From the NCBI GenBank assembly GCA_020543525.1, contig JAHYIO010000008.1, forward strand, positions 806,001 to 870,000: a stretch of DNA of 64,000 nt, given 5' to 3'. Below, in pieces: positions 34,127 to 46,199 of the stretch (position 1 is its first letter; every line of letters starts with the position of its first letter). A model generated the notes under the pieces. The model was not told where the DNA came from. It did not search any database and was given only the letters and a program-made list of their open reading frames with translations. The DNA comes from Coriolopsis trogii (Eukaryota; Basidiomycota; Agaricomycetes; Polyporales; Polyporaceae). The position numbers were made by a program, and so were the translations under genes.

Positions 34127-36353
34127 ATGGTACAACTCAGCCACGACGTCCAGTCTGATGACAACTGCCTACTATCGGTGCGTGACTCCCACTATCTCGT
34201 CGATGATACGTCTTCAACCCGCTTTCCGATCCACCTATATTCAGCTCCCACTCCCTCCACAGCATATACGGCATTCGACTACGCAGTCAGGATTGCCTCG
34301 CCGTCGGACGCGCGAAGCCCCTTCGCAACAGTTCGGAGTCAACTCTCACCCGGTCGTCCGTGAGGAAAGCATTCTTCATTACCATGCTGCGCCGCTGGTT
34401 CCGTGGGCGTTGTCGAAGGCCGAGAAGGAAAGTTATGACCGCACCTTCCGGGCTTGGGATGTTCAAAGCACGGGCTTCCTGGGCAAGCAGACTGGGTTCG
34501 GTCTCGCCGCGCAGTCTGGATTGGGTGTATCTGACATGGACAAGATCTGGTAAGCATCCACTTGCATTCATCAACACTATGGAGCATGGCGATATTCAAC
34601 AACTCCCAGGACCCTCGCGGACGCCAAAGACCAAGAGAAGCTCAACATCCACGAGTTCCGCGTCTTTATGGGCCTCATCAACCGCCGTATGCTTCTTCAT
34701 AGTGCACAGCTGGTTCAGGGCTGATTTTGGTACTAGGATTGCATGGCAACGAGGTGCCAGACGTCCTTCCCGCGGAGCTTAGCCCACCTTCAGATCCGGA
34801 TATCGAAGCTGCTGTTAATATGGTCAAAGAGTATCTCGCCCTCCGACGCGGACCACGTTCTGCCCAGCAGCGCGCCACGCGCCTTGCCTCAGATCTCGGA
34901 GATATCACGCATCAGGTGGAGGAGTCATACAAGAAGCTCGATCGGGTGGAAGAAGGCACGCTCTGGACCGCCGAGGACGACGTGCTCGAGCGGGAGATGT
35001 CCGACCTTCGTCGCCGCGCTGCTCGCGTGCGGGACGAGGTCGAGTGTGTGTCGAAGGAACCTCGCTCGTGTGCGAGGGACGAAGACATCCGCCGACTCCA
35101 TCGCGAACTCGCGAGCCTGATGCACAGCGTGTTACCGGAGCTCGGGCGGAGGATCCGTGCCCGTGACGAGCGCAGAGAACGCGACAGGAGCGCGTGGCGA
35201 TTCTCGCGCGTACGACGGTACGACTCCGAATATGTTGATCGAACTGAGTACGACCGGGACGTACGCGAGTCTGCTTGGCGCTGCGACCGTCTTCTAGCTG
35301 ATGACAGCGGAAGAACTCCAGCTGGGACGGACGTGGAGGAGAATGAGGACAGCAGACACTGTTCCAAGAACGATGGCGAGCCACGCTCGAACAACCAGGA
35401 GGGCACCTGCAATCATCTTTACACACCATTGGCGACATACCAAGGTTTCCCAGCTCCACGCTCGGCAGCCACGGATTCGGCGACTTATACTCCGCCCTAC
35501 TCGCCTTTTAGCATAACCCCGAGCCCTCTCACCGCTGAAGAACGGGTGGCGCTTGCTATGCAATGTACCCAGCATCCTATGCAGGCCCTCGATCCTATGG
35601 CTCGGACTCCCATAGATCGGACCGATATGTTCGTGCACTCGTTCCACCCTCGCGCTCAAGAAACAATGTTCGTCCCTGTGATGAAGGATGCTCCACCGCC
35701 ATCGCTCCCTGTATCCCCGGAGCTTCATGCACATGCTTCACACTTGGATGATGTTCCTGGCTCTTATCCGAAAAGCCCACAAGCTGAGATCTACGATGAT
35801 CACCTTGCACATGCCGATACAAGTATTGGTGAGCACATCGCCCTCTTCATGGCTTGTGTTCGCGCCAGATGCTAACCTCATGCAGGGTACCGCGTGCGCT
35901 CACTTTATGCCTATCAAGCGCAGCGTTCGGATGAACTGAGTGCGTCCCTACAACAGTTCCATACTCCCGTTTACTGACGGTCTCTCAGCATTCGACGCGA
36001 ATCGTGTCATCATTGCGCACCCGTCCAAGTTTGATGAAGAGTGGTGGTATGGAACCGTGCTCAAAGACCGCACGACGGGTCTCTTCCCTAAAAGCCATGT
36101 TGAGCGCATTGCTCCGCGTACGTCGGACGTTGCATGTCATTCGTTGAATTCTTGACTGAAGCTGTTGTGCGAAGGTACTGCTCACGCGTTGTTCGACTAT
36201 ATGGGCAACAGCCCGGCCGAATTCTCGTTCTCAGCAGGGGACAAATTGACCGTTGTGGACACAAGCGATGCAGGATGGTGGAAGGTGGAAGAGAGCGGCA
36301 TTGTGCTTGCCGTTCCTGCTACCTTTGTCGCTCTCGCGGATGCAGATGGTTAG
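34127..36353 (+). CDS. EH domain-coiled coil-double SH3 adaptor (Pan1/intersectin-like)
   Basis: The seven exons are 34127-34177, 34263-34549, 34610-34686, 34737-35828, 35886-35939, 35989-36117 and 36175-36353. An EH-type EF-hand pair lies near the N terminus (KAEKESYDRTFRAWDVQSTG, then VSDMDKIWTLADAKDQEKLN and IHEFRVFMGLINRR). A long charged coiled coil follows (DITHQVEESYKKLDRVEEGT through LHRELASLMHSVLPELGRRI), then a disordered Pro/Ser-rich region. Two SH3 domains end the protein: SLYAYQAQRSDELTFD..EEWWYGTV..GLFPKSHVERI and ALFDYMGNSPAEFSFSAGDK..GWWKVEE. This order recalls intersectin and the EH proteins that couple endocytosis to actin patches. The C-terminal end may extend through further exons: a donor-like GTTAGT overlaps the last codons, and in-frame sequence LTMSGVVIAPASFLHLFVT lies after a TAG acceptor near 36440. 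Confidence 0.8.
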
Positions 36354-37266
36354 TCGTCTGTCTTGCCTTCTTCCCGCGCTTGTTGCTCAAGATGCCTGCA
36401 GCGTGACCCCACCCAATGATATTTGCTGCCAACGCTGTAGTTTTGACAATGTCGGGAGTGGTCATAGCACCGGCGTCGTTCCTTCACCTGTTCGTCACGG
36501 TACGCATAACCTGTATAGATGATCCAAGAATGCCAGGATAGCTATGGTTTGCGTCATGCTTGAGCGTCTGCCCGTAGTCACTCCAGCAACTCTGGAGAGA
36601 GTGGCTCGCACCTGGAACACACTTCCGTGAGCGTGACGCCCACATATGCTCACTAATTCTCTCAAGGTACAGCATGGAGAATGCCACGCACCTCGGCGCG
36701 GGGCAAGAAGACTCATCATACGGACACTGCCATTCCCGATCGGCGCCTCCGAGGATGCCGGTGCTACCTTCCCCCGATACCCATGTAGGTGTGTACGCAC
36801 TGTTTCCCCCGTGTTGACACATTCTGATATACTAGCTCGCCATAGGAGGTATTCGTACACGTCCGTGATATATGAGATGTTCTCCTACGGCTTGAATTGG
36901 GTGCAGAATGGCATTCCCGGGCGTGTATTGGATAGGCACACATCACCACACTGCCCCCCTCCGGAGATTTTGAAGTCTATGCCCCGCTGTGCCCTGAGTA
37001 GTGCCATCGAAACCCGCGATGCGATAGGAATCGGAGTCCGCTTTCATGCCCCCGGCGCTCTGATATCTACTCTTCCCTGACGTCTTCGCCGGCACCGGAC
37101 AAGGAGCGCACATCAACGTCAACTTCTGGCTGGATCCCAGACTGTGACAGCTGCGTTTAACTGCCATGTCAAGAGCACTGCCGCCGTCATATATATGAGA
37201 GCACTCCCACCAATGTGCCCTAGACATCGTTCAGTGTAGACCCTCGCTGGCCTGTATATTACAACA
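36354..37266. other. Intergenic, possibly with C-terminal exons of the EH/SH3 gene
   Basis: Plus-strand pieces (LTMSGVVIAPASFLHLFVT near 36441-36498 and a stretch containing HLGAGQEDSSYGHCHSRSAP near 36690) look codon-like and could be further exons of the upstream gene. I cannot join them with confidence. The rest shows nothing. Confidence 0.35.
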
Positions 37267-39102
37267 ATGTCGGACGCGGATGATAGTAACGTGCAGCAGT
37301 TGATAGCGTTCTATCCCAGATTGTGAGTTGGTCCCTGCCATTGACCTCATTAGCGTGCTGATACACCACAATCAGACTCGTCGAAAACTATTGCATTCTC
37401 GCATCTACGGGTGAGAATTGCTTGCTGGTTCGTGTATCCGGACCTGCAGGCGTTGACGTCCGTGCATATCGGTGCAGCACTGTTATGGTTTGACTTCACG
37501 TTGACGTTGACAACGGAAGTCCGGCGCATTTGGCACAGAAAGTTCTCCGGGGCGACGGTCGTATATCTTCTCACCCGATATACTGCGCTAATAGAGCGTA
37601 TGTTCTTCTGCCTCGAGGTACTCCTGTGGGACACAAGCACTAAGGTGAGCCGCTCGGTGTGGGGCCCGTGTGTCGTACTCATTGGCTGGTCTTAGACATG
37701 CGCACGAGTTGATCGAACGGACGATATATTTACGATTCTGAACTACTTCGCGATTGCATGTGAGTTCAGTCGCAACTCCTTGCGTCGTTTCCAGCCTGAT
37801 AGTGGTGGTCCAGCGTTCTCATGCCTCCGCGTGTATGGAGTTTGGGGGAGAGATTGGAGACCGCTCCTGTTGATGGTCCCCCTGACCGTCGTCAAACCTA
37901 TTCTATATATTGTAAGTTGGAATCAGTCTTGGCGTCTGAGGAGTGCTGACTGCCCGGTAGCTCGAGAGCACGCATTACATTCCTGCTCAATATGGTCCTC
38001 CCTATGGCTGTATCGAAGACTTCCTCTACTCAGATGGAACTCTAGCAAAGTGAGCTCTGTTATTGGGTTGACCGCATGGTCGGTTTCCTGACTATTGTCA
38101 TCCTTATAGATGTAGGCAGCCGTTCTCGTAGTGTTGTGCGAGGCCGACTGACAGCATGGCTGTAGTCTCGACTATCGCAAAGGCCACGACGATTGCCTCA
38201 GATGCGATACTGATTGGTATCACGTGGTACAAGACGTTCGGCATAAACAGGGACTCCGCCAAACTCGGGATGCGTACGCCTGTTGCAACACTCTTGCTCC
38301 GCGATGGTGCGTTTCAGTAGCCTCGGTGTTGTCCCTCAACTGACACGACATACGCGTCTTCGCAGGCACCGCGTATTTTATGTGAGTTCCACGAGTCGTT
38401 CACCTGACATGGCCATTCTGACTCGAGGACACATAGCATCCTGCTATTGATTCAAGTCGTGACGATCATCACAAGCACTATGCGATCGGTAGATCTCCTC
38501 CTGGCCCTCTTCACGCAGCCGTCTCACATCCGATACTGTAGACTCTCACTGTCTGGCTCGTCTGGCCATACTTCGACCAAGTGTGCGTACCGTCCCTCGT
38601 CATGATGTTCTTCTACACCACAAAGACTGACTCGACGGGCAGGCTGACTGTGATCTTCCTCTCACGCTTCATGCTCGACCTCCGCGGCATCTACTTCTCG
38701 GACGACCCGCGCACACAAGCTGGTCAGGGGACGTCACTCGTGCTTCCGGGTCTCTCTGGCATCCACTTCACCACCTCCGCCGTCGTCGGCAACCTCGGCG
38801 CGACCCTCACCCACTCAAACCACTCCATCTCGTCCTCGTCCGCGGCCTCGTCGCCTGCGCAAGGGAACGAGGAGCGGCTGGCGGGGCACGAGGACGAGGA
38901 GGTCGAGAAGATGGGAATCGCGCCCGGCGAGGAACAGTGGTACAACGACGAGGAGGTCGAGTATGCGTTCGACCCGTTCGAGAGGGGCATTAAGATGCCT
39001 TCGACATTGGATGTGATAGGTACGGTCAGTCCTCCGGCGCTGGACACGATAGAGCTCTCGGAAGTCGCTGGATCGCCAACCAGTCCCGTGAGTGTGTTGT
39101 GA
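37267..39102 (+). CDS. DUF6533-type seven-helix membrane protein 4
   Basis: This is the clearest member of the family in the window. Exon 1 reads MSDADDSNVQQLIAFYPRL and exon 2 VENYCILAST. Exon 3 carries ALLWFDFTLTLTTEVRRIWH with LLTRYTALIERMFFCLEVLL. Then follow FTILNYFAIA, CLRVYGVWGRDWRPLLLMVP and VVKPILYI, a loop with THYIPAQYGPPYGCIEDFLY, IASDAILIGITWYKTFGI, MRTPVATLLLRDGTAYFIL, LTVWLVWPYFDQ and LTVIFLSRFMLDLRGIYF. The cytosolic tail holds VVGNLGATL, an acidic EEWY-like segment (EEQWYNDEEVEYAFDPFERG) and ends TSPVSVL at 39102. The paralogue on the minus strand at 44167-46199 shares almost every one of these blocks. Confidence 0.85.
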
Positions 39103-39395
39103 ACGTTTGCCCTGGAAGGCGGCAACTGAACTCGAACTGGCGATGTAGACATCGCCACACGAGGCTTCCATGGTCTAAAATTGACATCATTGGCGGAACG
39201 CTGAAGATTGTCGACGCAAAACGAACGTAGCAAATCAAGAACACCTTGTACGATATAGTATAGAAGGAACTACCTTGGTTTTAATGCTGAAGCCTGAGTG
39301 CGAGGATGCGGCGAGCAGTCTCGTGCGGCCTTGCCTACTGCCAATCATGATATTGAACAACACGGCGCGTAATGACTAGTGACCTCAATGCTCTA
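39103..39395. other. Short intergenic flank of the transposon
   Basis: No feature is seen apart from the TA target dinucleotide at 39394-39395. Confidence 0.4.
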
Positions 39396-42300
39396 CAGTC
39401 GCGGACAAGCAAAGACCGCCAATTTGGCGCGCTGACTTGCCGGAATTTTGGGGCCTCCCACAAATCATTCTGCGTGCCGGAATTTGTGTATTTGATGTCA
39501 AAACGATGCATTGAGTAATATGGCACGGACAGATTTTCCGAAAATATACTTTTGGGTCCTCAGACGCCAAAATTTTGGCCACTTCGCCAAAAAAAAAGCT
39601 AAAAATAAGGGAAAATGCGGAAAATGCTCTATTCGTGAAACGCAACATGATTCCGATGACACCAGGTTAATCGGGTGATCATCGAGCGCCCAAATAATCG
39701 TCTAAGTTCCACCAGCTATGACCTCAGGCAGACGTGGCCGCCCAAAGAAATACAAGCCGAATACCAGCGGATTGCTCCAGAATCGAAAGCATTCTCGCAA
39801 CTGTCAACCGGATTCGGAAGCCTTACAAGACCATGACGAGCGCGAGAACCCAACCGCAAGTGACGCCGTAATGGAAGACTCGGATGCTGAGATATCCGAA
39901 GAAGTGTGGGCGCATGCCGGCAACCCGGTGGAAGGCAGTGGTCCCAAGCCGTTCTCTCCGGAAGACTTTGAAGACTCAGCTGATGAAGCAGGGGAGTCGG
40001 ATGTGGACGAGGACGATATGGAATCCGGAGAGTTACTGGAGAGAATGGTGGAGTATGCAGCGGATATCGAGGACAGCTTTGCCGATGAAGAATGGATGCC
40101 GGCTGCAGACATAAGGGCGAGAAAACGAAAAGAAGCCACCAAAAAAGGTTTCTATTAAGTCAATTCTCAGGCTGTCGCTTGCACTGACGGCACCCATGTC
40201 ACAGCGCGCCCAAGCACTTATATAAAAGGCCCTGACGTTGGGAGCAAATCCGCACGGACAGTGAGGCGTTACAAGACCCTCCTGCGCAATCAATCGAAGC
40301 TTGACGCGTTCTGGGGGGTCCCGGACCAGCGTCCGTCCGAGCCGTCGTCCATGGATTCCGAGGACCTCTCATCCGATGAGTGTCCCGCTGTTGCTCTTCC
40401 CAACCCTCTGCCACCCCAGTATGACCCTAAGCTGGTGTCCACGCCCTGCTGCAATGAAGAGGAGGGGCTCAGCGGAGACATCTGTGGCTCTGATGCTGCC
40501 GCTGTCAATATTCCGCAACTTACACGGTCTGCGCACAGGCCGCCGCCACCGCCGGTGTGTGCTCCTTCACAGGAGGGTCCACGTTCTGCACCTCAGGTGG
40601 TGTCACGCCACTTGGGCTCCCCTCCCCTCCCTGCTTGTAACGAAGTTGATATGGCAGAACCATCAGAGCGAGAGGCATGTGAGGAAGAGGAGGCATGTGA
40701 GGATGATATCACGGAGCAATTGAGAGGCAACATCAAGTGTCGAGACTGGAAGGAGCTACGTGATGACCTCAAAGCAGATCTCGCAAAGAATGGGAAGCAT
40801 TACACCGTGTCACAACTGAACCAGCTCACCATAATCCGGAACTTTGCTAATCTCCGCCTCAAGGGCTATTTGAAGATACCGGCAAGTCTCGAGATCGCAC
40901 GTCAATGGCATGAATCTTCGACAGCTGAAGGATATTTCGCACGGCGTGTCCGAGCCCTGGCAAGGCACTATCAACTGTTCGAGCAGCTCCCAGTTGAGAA
41001 ATGCGGCGGCCGTGAGAATGCCCAATCCCATCTTCACAACGAGGCTGTTCAGACGGCCGCTCGGGACTGGCTCACGTCTCAACCGTCTGGACAGGTCACC
41101 CCGCTCGCATTCAGAACTGCTCTCAACAATATTATCCTTCCGTCACTCAACATTATACTCAGTAAGCCACTCTGTGAGCGTACTGCCCGCCATTGGTTGG
41201 TGAAGTTGGGATGGCGGAAGACATTGGTTCGGAAGGGTGTTTACATGGATGGGCATGAACGGGCAGATGTGGTGGAGTATCGGCAGAAGAAGTTCCTACC
41301 GGCTATGGCAGCCTTCGAAGCCCGGATGGACCATTACATCGGACCTGACCTAACGCTGGTTCCACCTCAGTTGAAGGAGGGTGAGAAGAAGATACTCGCC
41401 CTCTTCCACGATGAATGCTGCTTCAATGTCAATGATAATAAACAGTCCCTCTGGTGAGTTCTCTGCCAAATTTGTCACATATTGAGTCTTGATTAACCTG
41501 TGTCCAGGTTGCGTGAGGGAGAGACGGTTCTGCGCAGCAAAGGCCGTGGCCGTCTAATTCACATCTCAGATTTCATTACGGAATCTACCGGCCGGCTTGT
41601 GCTCCTGGGCGAAGACGGAACAATTCTCGAGAATGCTCGGAAGATCATCTATCCAGGATCCAATGGGGATGTGTGGTGGGACACTGCACAACTCATTGTC
41701 CAGGTCAAGGCTGCCATCAAGATTTTCGAGAAAGCCCACCCTGGTTGTGCAGCCCTCTTCATCTTCGACCAATCATCTGCACATGCTTCTTTGCCGCCCG
41801 ATGCCCTGAACGCGTTTGCAATGAACAAGTCGAATGGTGGGAAGCAGCGGAGGCAGAAAGATACAGTCATCCCCATGACTAATCCGGTTGTAGAACTCAG
41901 GGGAAAGCCGCAGAGCATGACAGCAGCAAACGGCGAGGCTAAGGGCCTTCAGGAAGTCTTGGAGGAGCATGGCTTTGAGGTTGGGAAGCTCCGAGCAAAG
42001 TGCTCGCCGGTCTGTCCCTTCGAGAGCTCTGGTTGCTGCATGGCCCGCTTGCTGAGTCAGCAAGATGACTTCATGAACCAGCGCTCCATGCTGGAGCTGG
42101 TTATCACGGAGGCTGGTCACGAATGTATCTTCCTTCCGAAGTTTCATTGTGAATTGAATCCTATTGAGATGGTATGTTTTGACCTGTCTCATGAGTCCAC
42201 AGCTAATTCATATTCATTACATGCAGTACTGGGGGTGGAGCAAGTACCGCTACCGGGAGGTTCCAAAGCGAAACTTCGAGCATGCCAAGCAGCTTGCGCG

Positions 42301-42683
42301 GGAAACCCTTGACAGCTGCCCCATAGACGTGATCCGGCGGTTCATCAACAGATCATGGCGATTCATGGACGCGTATAGGCAGGGACTGATGGGCAAAGCT
42401 GCAGCATGGGCGGTACGGAAGCAAAAGTCACATCGCTCGGTATCAAGCTCGGCTATGAGGCACCTGGAGGCGGTCCTTGGCCCCGGATAGGTTAAGCGCT
42501 TAATGTATATTGTCGCTCGCAGGGGTCAAAAATTTGGCCACCCGCCAAAACCCATGGGAAAAACTTCGGAGTCTGTTTTTTGAAGCCTTTTCGTCTATTG
42601 GAACATGTTCACGCAGTCAGCGGACCTCAAATAATCATAAATCCGGCGCTACAGGATTTGCGGGCTTTGCTTGTCCGCGACTG
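39396..42683 (+). mobile_element. Complete Tc1/mariner-like DNA transposon, 3288 bp
   Basis: The terminal inverted repeats CAGTCGCGGACAAGCAAAG lie at 39396 and, inverted, end at 42683. Each end is flanked by TA (39394-39395 and 42684-42685), the target duplication of the Tc1/mariner group. Inner subterminal matches include TTTTGGCCAC(T/C)..CGCCAAAA near 39572-39592 and 42531-42549. The element carries one transposase gene that is open along its whole length. Perfect ends and an open gene suggest recent movement. The DDE transposase belongs to a family common in Agaricomycetes and often annotated only as a DDE superfamily endonuclease. Confidence 0.87.
39718..42490 (+). CDS. DDE transposase of the Tc1/mariner-like element
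   Basis: Four exons (39718-40147, 40205-41453, 41508-42171, 42227-42490) encode 868 residues without an internal stop. The N terminus has an AT-hook-like GRRGRPKKYKP and a long acidic region. A second basic segment (ARTVRRYKTLLRNQSKLDAF) and a helical DNA-binding part (DWKELRDDLKADLAKNGKHY, TARHWLVKLGW) precede the catalytic core. The DDE residues are visible as LFHDECCF, ALFIFDQSSAH and HCELNPIEMYWGW. IDVIRRFINRSWRFMDAYRQ follows the last catalytic acid, as in related agaricomycete transposases. The first intron uses GTTTCT, a weaker donor, but is required because the frame otherwise stops at 40156-40158. Confidence 0.87.
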
Positions 42684-44166
42684 TAGGACACGCACGCATG
42701 GGGTCGATGACGTTCCTTCATCCAATAATGACCTATTGTATTATACTGATCCTATCCACAGTTCTCGACGAACACATGGTCAAGAAACAACTTGATCGCA
42801 CTAAGTCAACATTCCCCGGGCCCGCGTACCTTCATTTGCAGCACATCAGTCCACACGGTGCAGACTATGTCGTCGGGAAGACTTACAGTGCAGTGCGCTT
42901 ACACGAACGGGGGGCTTGAGGTGGTTACAACATGGGCAGCACATCCAATCCCTCTGCTCTGTCCTGCTTGTGAGTCGGAGCGTTGCCTGGGCAGCAGGCC
43001 CGGGGAACTGGACAGGTACCGCTATAGTGAGTCCCTTGTATGCATGACTCATTGCAGCTCATGCTCACCTCCGCCTGGAACAGGGTTGCCTTGAACGACC
43101 ACAAGAGCGGAGACAAGGAGCATTATCTTGGTGAAGAAATGCATGGTGAAGGGGGACGAAGAGTGACCTAGAAGTGTGCAGTGGATGACATTGATCCCTC
43201 GACTTTCTGCCCTTTATATGTGCTTCACTGGCAGTTTAGCCGCCACGACATATCCACAGATATGTTGTTGTACTTCTATTCTTTTACTGACGCTCAGGCG
43301 ATGTATGGGCTCAGTGGGAGTCACATGAAGCCCTGGCAGTCAGGAACACGCTATGCTCGAGACTCCTTCTCTGTAATTCGCCCGCCCGCCCGCGGTATTT
43401 TTAGAGATATGCAATGGACGTCACTGCCAGGAAACTCTGTTGGACAGGAACGCTGCCCGAGGCAAACATTATCTCCTGCTCAGACTTGACTCAATGGCCC
43501 GGCCTACTCGGGCTACTTGCACGCGTTGTCAAGCATCCGGAGGTTCCTCAGGCGGTTCACTTTGGCCAATAGAGACCGAACCCACTGGCTATCTCTCTGT
43601 AGCAATCATGGCCCAATTTGACAAGGAGAAACGTTCGATGATGATTCCTACACGTATGTCATGAGCTTGCGAGCAACTACGGCGATGATTTGATACCAGG
43701 CACTCCAAGTGGAGTCTCCCACAGTCGTTGGGGTCATAGCCTGCAGGACCATGGTGTGCTTGCATAAATAGGCCTGGGAGAGATGTCATAGTATTGGTAA
43801 CTAGATGGTTTGTCGGCCCGCACGCCGATGTCGCTGCCATGCAGGCTCATAATCTGAGCGTGTCGGAGTAAGCAATCCGGGACTCGACGAGTGTTATGAC
43901 ATCCAGCTACTAGAAAGTCTTGAGTCTAGCCATAACAAGCTGTAGATAGAGTCGATCGAGTCAGGCGAGCATATTATACGGCCTCACATTCAAACTCACC
44001 TAAATGCAAAGAGACCACCGCGGTGGACAGGTTCAAAGAAAGTCTACCCCTCCAAATCGAGCCTCCTCCTTCAGGAAAGGTTCTTGTTGCGAAACGTTTT
44101 ATCAACTTGAACACTGAAACAATTGCATGGATTAGCGCCGCGCTTGTACCGACTTGGGGCGTGCCC
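42684..44166. other. Intergenic, about 1.5 kb
   Basis: The only feature is the TA dinucleotide at 42684-42685 that flanks the transposon. I see no gene with a recognisable product. Confidence 0.45.
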
Positions 44167-46199
44167 TCAACGCACCCATATGGAGCTCGAGTTGGCTGAA
44201 CCTCGAAAGCTCAGCCAAGGTGTTCGCAGTACTAGCCCTACTACACCATCACAGGACTGTTTGGAGACTCCTGTACGTGGCAACAGTACCAACAACGCCG
44301 TCTTTGAGACATCGCTATCCCTGAGATGACAGAAATGATACCCGATGATGCTTACCGGACTAATAGGCGACACTACCTCATCCAGCTCGATCGCCGTGAC
44401 GCGCGACCGGTGTGCGTTTTCGACGTCGATGTGCGCGAGGGACCTAAGCTGCAGCAAACCCTCCTCGAACGGGTCGCGCACGTACAGGACCCCATCGTCT
44501 GCACCTGCTTCATCGTCCCCTCCCTCGCGCGTCTTCTCTTTCTCCGCGGGTGTACCAGCAGTCATGGCGTCATAGTTCGGGTGACTCAGTGTTGCGCCGA
44601 AGTTGCCCACAATGCGCAAGGTCTCGAAGCGTATCTCTGGCAGCCAGCCATTCGTGGCCGTGCTCGTCTCCCCCGGGTTGCCGTTCGCGTCGGGGCGACC
44701 AGGAGACGGGTAAAGGCCTCGGAGGTCGAGCATGAATCGGGAAAGGAAGATCACAGTGAGGCTGGGATTGAGCGCGGTGAGCTTTGTGTTTTGTCGGATA
44801 CGAGGAGAAGGCGCGGCACTGACACTTGATCGAACAATGGCCAGACAACCCAGACGACGAGCGTCTGCATGCCGACCATCAATTCTTCATAGTCAGAATC
44901 CTATCCCTAGTATGCAGCATGAAGGAGCAGAGCCGCACCGATCCGATCTGACTTGAGACCATTGACACAATTTGGATGAGAAGGAGGACACTATGCATCC
45001 CGTCAATATCGAAATCATATCCGCAGATGGGCTGCTGGTGCTTGAGGGACGTACATAAAATACGCGGTGCCTGTTCGTGTTCATTGTCAGAAGTGCGGCA
45101 GACGTCAGGCCCGGGACTCAGAAGATGATGAGGACTTGCCATCATAAAGCAATAGTGACGCAACAGGAGTCCTGACTCCCGATCCGGATGAGAGTCTCTT
45201 GATATCCAATGTCTTGTACCACGTGAGACCAATCAAAACGGTATCGGACGCAATTGTCGTGACTCGTGAGGCCAAAGCGACTGCAGAAAAGGGGGCGCGT
45301 AGAGCTTAGCATTTGAGGGCAGATACGTGAGAGAAGAACTCACAGCTAGAAACCAGACAGTCTCCTTGTCAGCGAAGCGACCATCAACGGGCAAGAATCC
45401 ACTCACTCTGCTAGCACACTGTTAGGATAATTATATGAGAACTCGCACCCATAAGGTGATCCAAATTGAGCGGAAATGTATTGTGCTGTATAGAGCTGAT
45501 GCCGTTCAGCTGACACGTAGTGGTCAGATCAGCCTAATCAGTACTCACAGCGTACAAGATAGGCTTGACCAGTGTCAGGGGCGCAACCACAAAGAGCGGT
45601 CTCCAGTCCCGTCCCCAGACGCCATATACACGGAGACATGTGAAGGCTGGTGCATGATAGTCATGTCAGAATGTAGGTGGACCAACGGAAACAAGGACAT
45701 GCCTGAGAATGCAAAGTAGTTCACTACAACAAAGATGTTGTCCCATCGATTCAGGGCAGAACAGGTCTTAGCATCGGATGAGCAGCGTCAGCCACCACAG
45801 TTCAAATTCTGCACATTGCATACATCGTACCTCATCACTCAAACTCCACGTAAGGGCTTTGAGGCAAAGGAATACCCGGTCTATGAGCGCAACATAGCGA
45901 GTGAGGAGGTACACCACGGTTGCCCCGGAAAACTGTCTTTGCCATATCCGACGAACTTCGGTTCCAAACGTCAAGGAGAAGTCGAAAAAGAGTAACGCTG
46001 AACGTTTCGGTTAGTTATGCGATCATGTGTGCGAAGTTGTCGACCTTGACTTCTCACCGGTAGACGCGAGGATGCAGTAGTCCTCTACGACACTGGATGA
46101 AGGAACAAGGGGGGTTGGTCACGACACGAGACGCCATAAACCATTCACGTCGTGGATTACTCACAATCGGGTGTATTCTTCGACGTGTTTGCTCGACAT
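44167..46199 (-). CDS. DUF6533-type seven-helix membrane protein 5
   Basis: The start at 46199 (MSSKHVEEYTR) joins through short exons to FVVEDYCILAST and then ALLFFDFSLTFGTEVRRIWQ, the DUF6533 signature, with VVYLLTRYVALIDRVFLCLK. Upstream of 45700 come IFVVVNYFAFS and CLRVYGVWGRDWRPLFVVAP with LTLVKPILYA. The last exon has FLSRFMLDLRGLYPSPGRPD, IVGNFGATLSHPNYD, an acidic stretch DPFEEGLLQL and VTAIELDEVVSPISPVSII. Its nearest relative in the window is the gene at 37267-39102, in inverted orientation with the transposon between them. The C-terminal end runs about 50 residues past the point where that relative stops, so the true stop may come earlier through an unrecognised intron. Confidence 0.75.

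Noticed and set aside
34905..35459. Long minus-strand frames opposite the EH/SH3 gene
   Set aside because: They are shadows of the GC-rich coding strand; the plus frame has clear domains.
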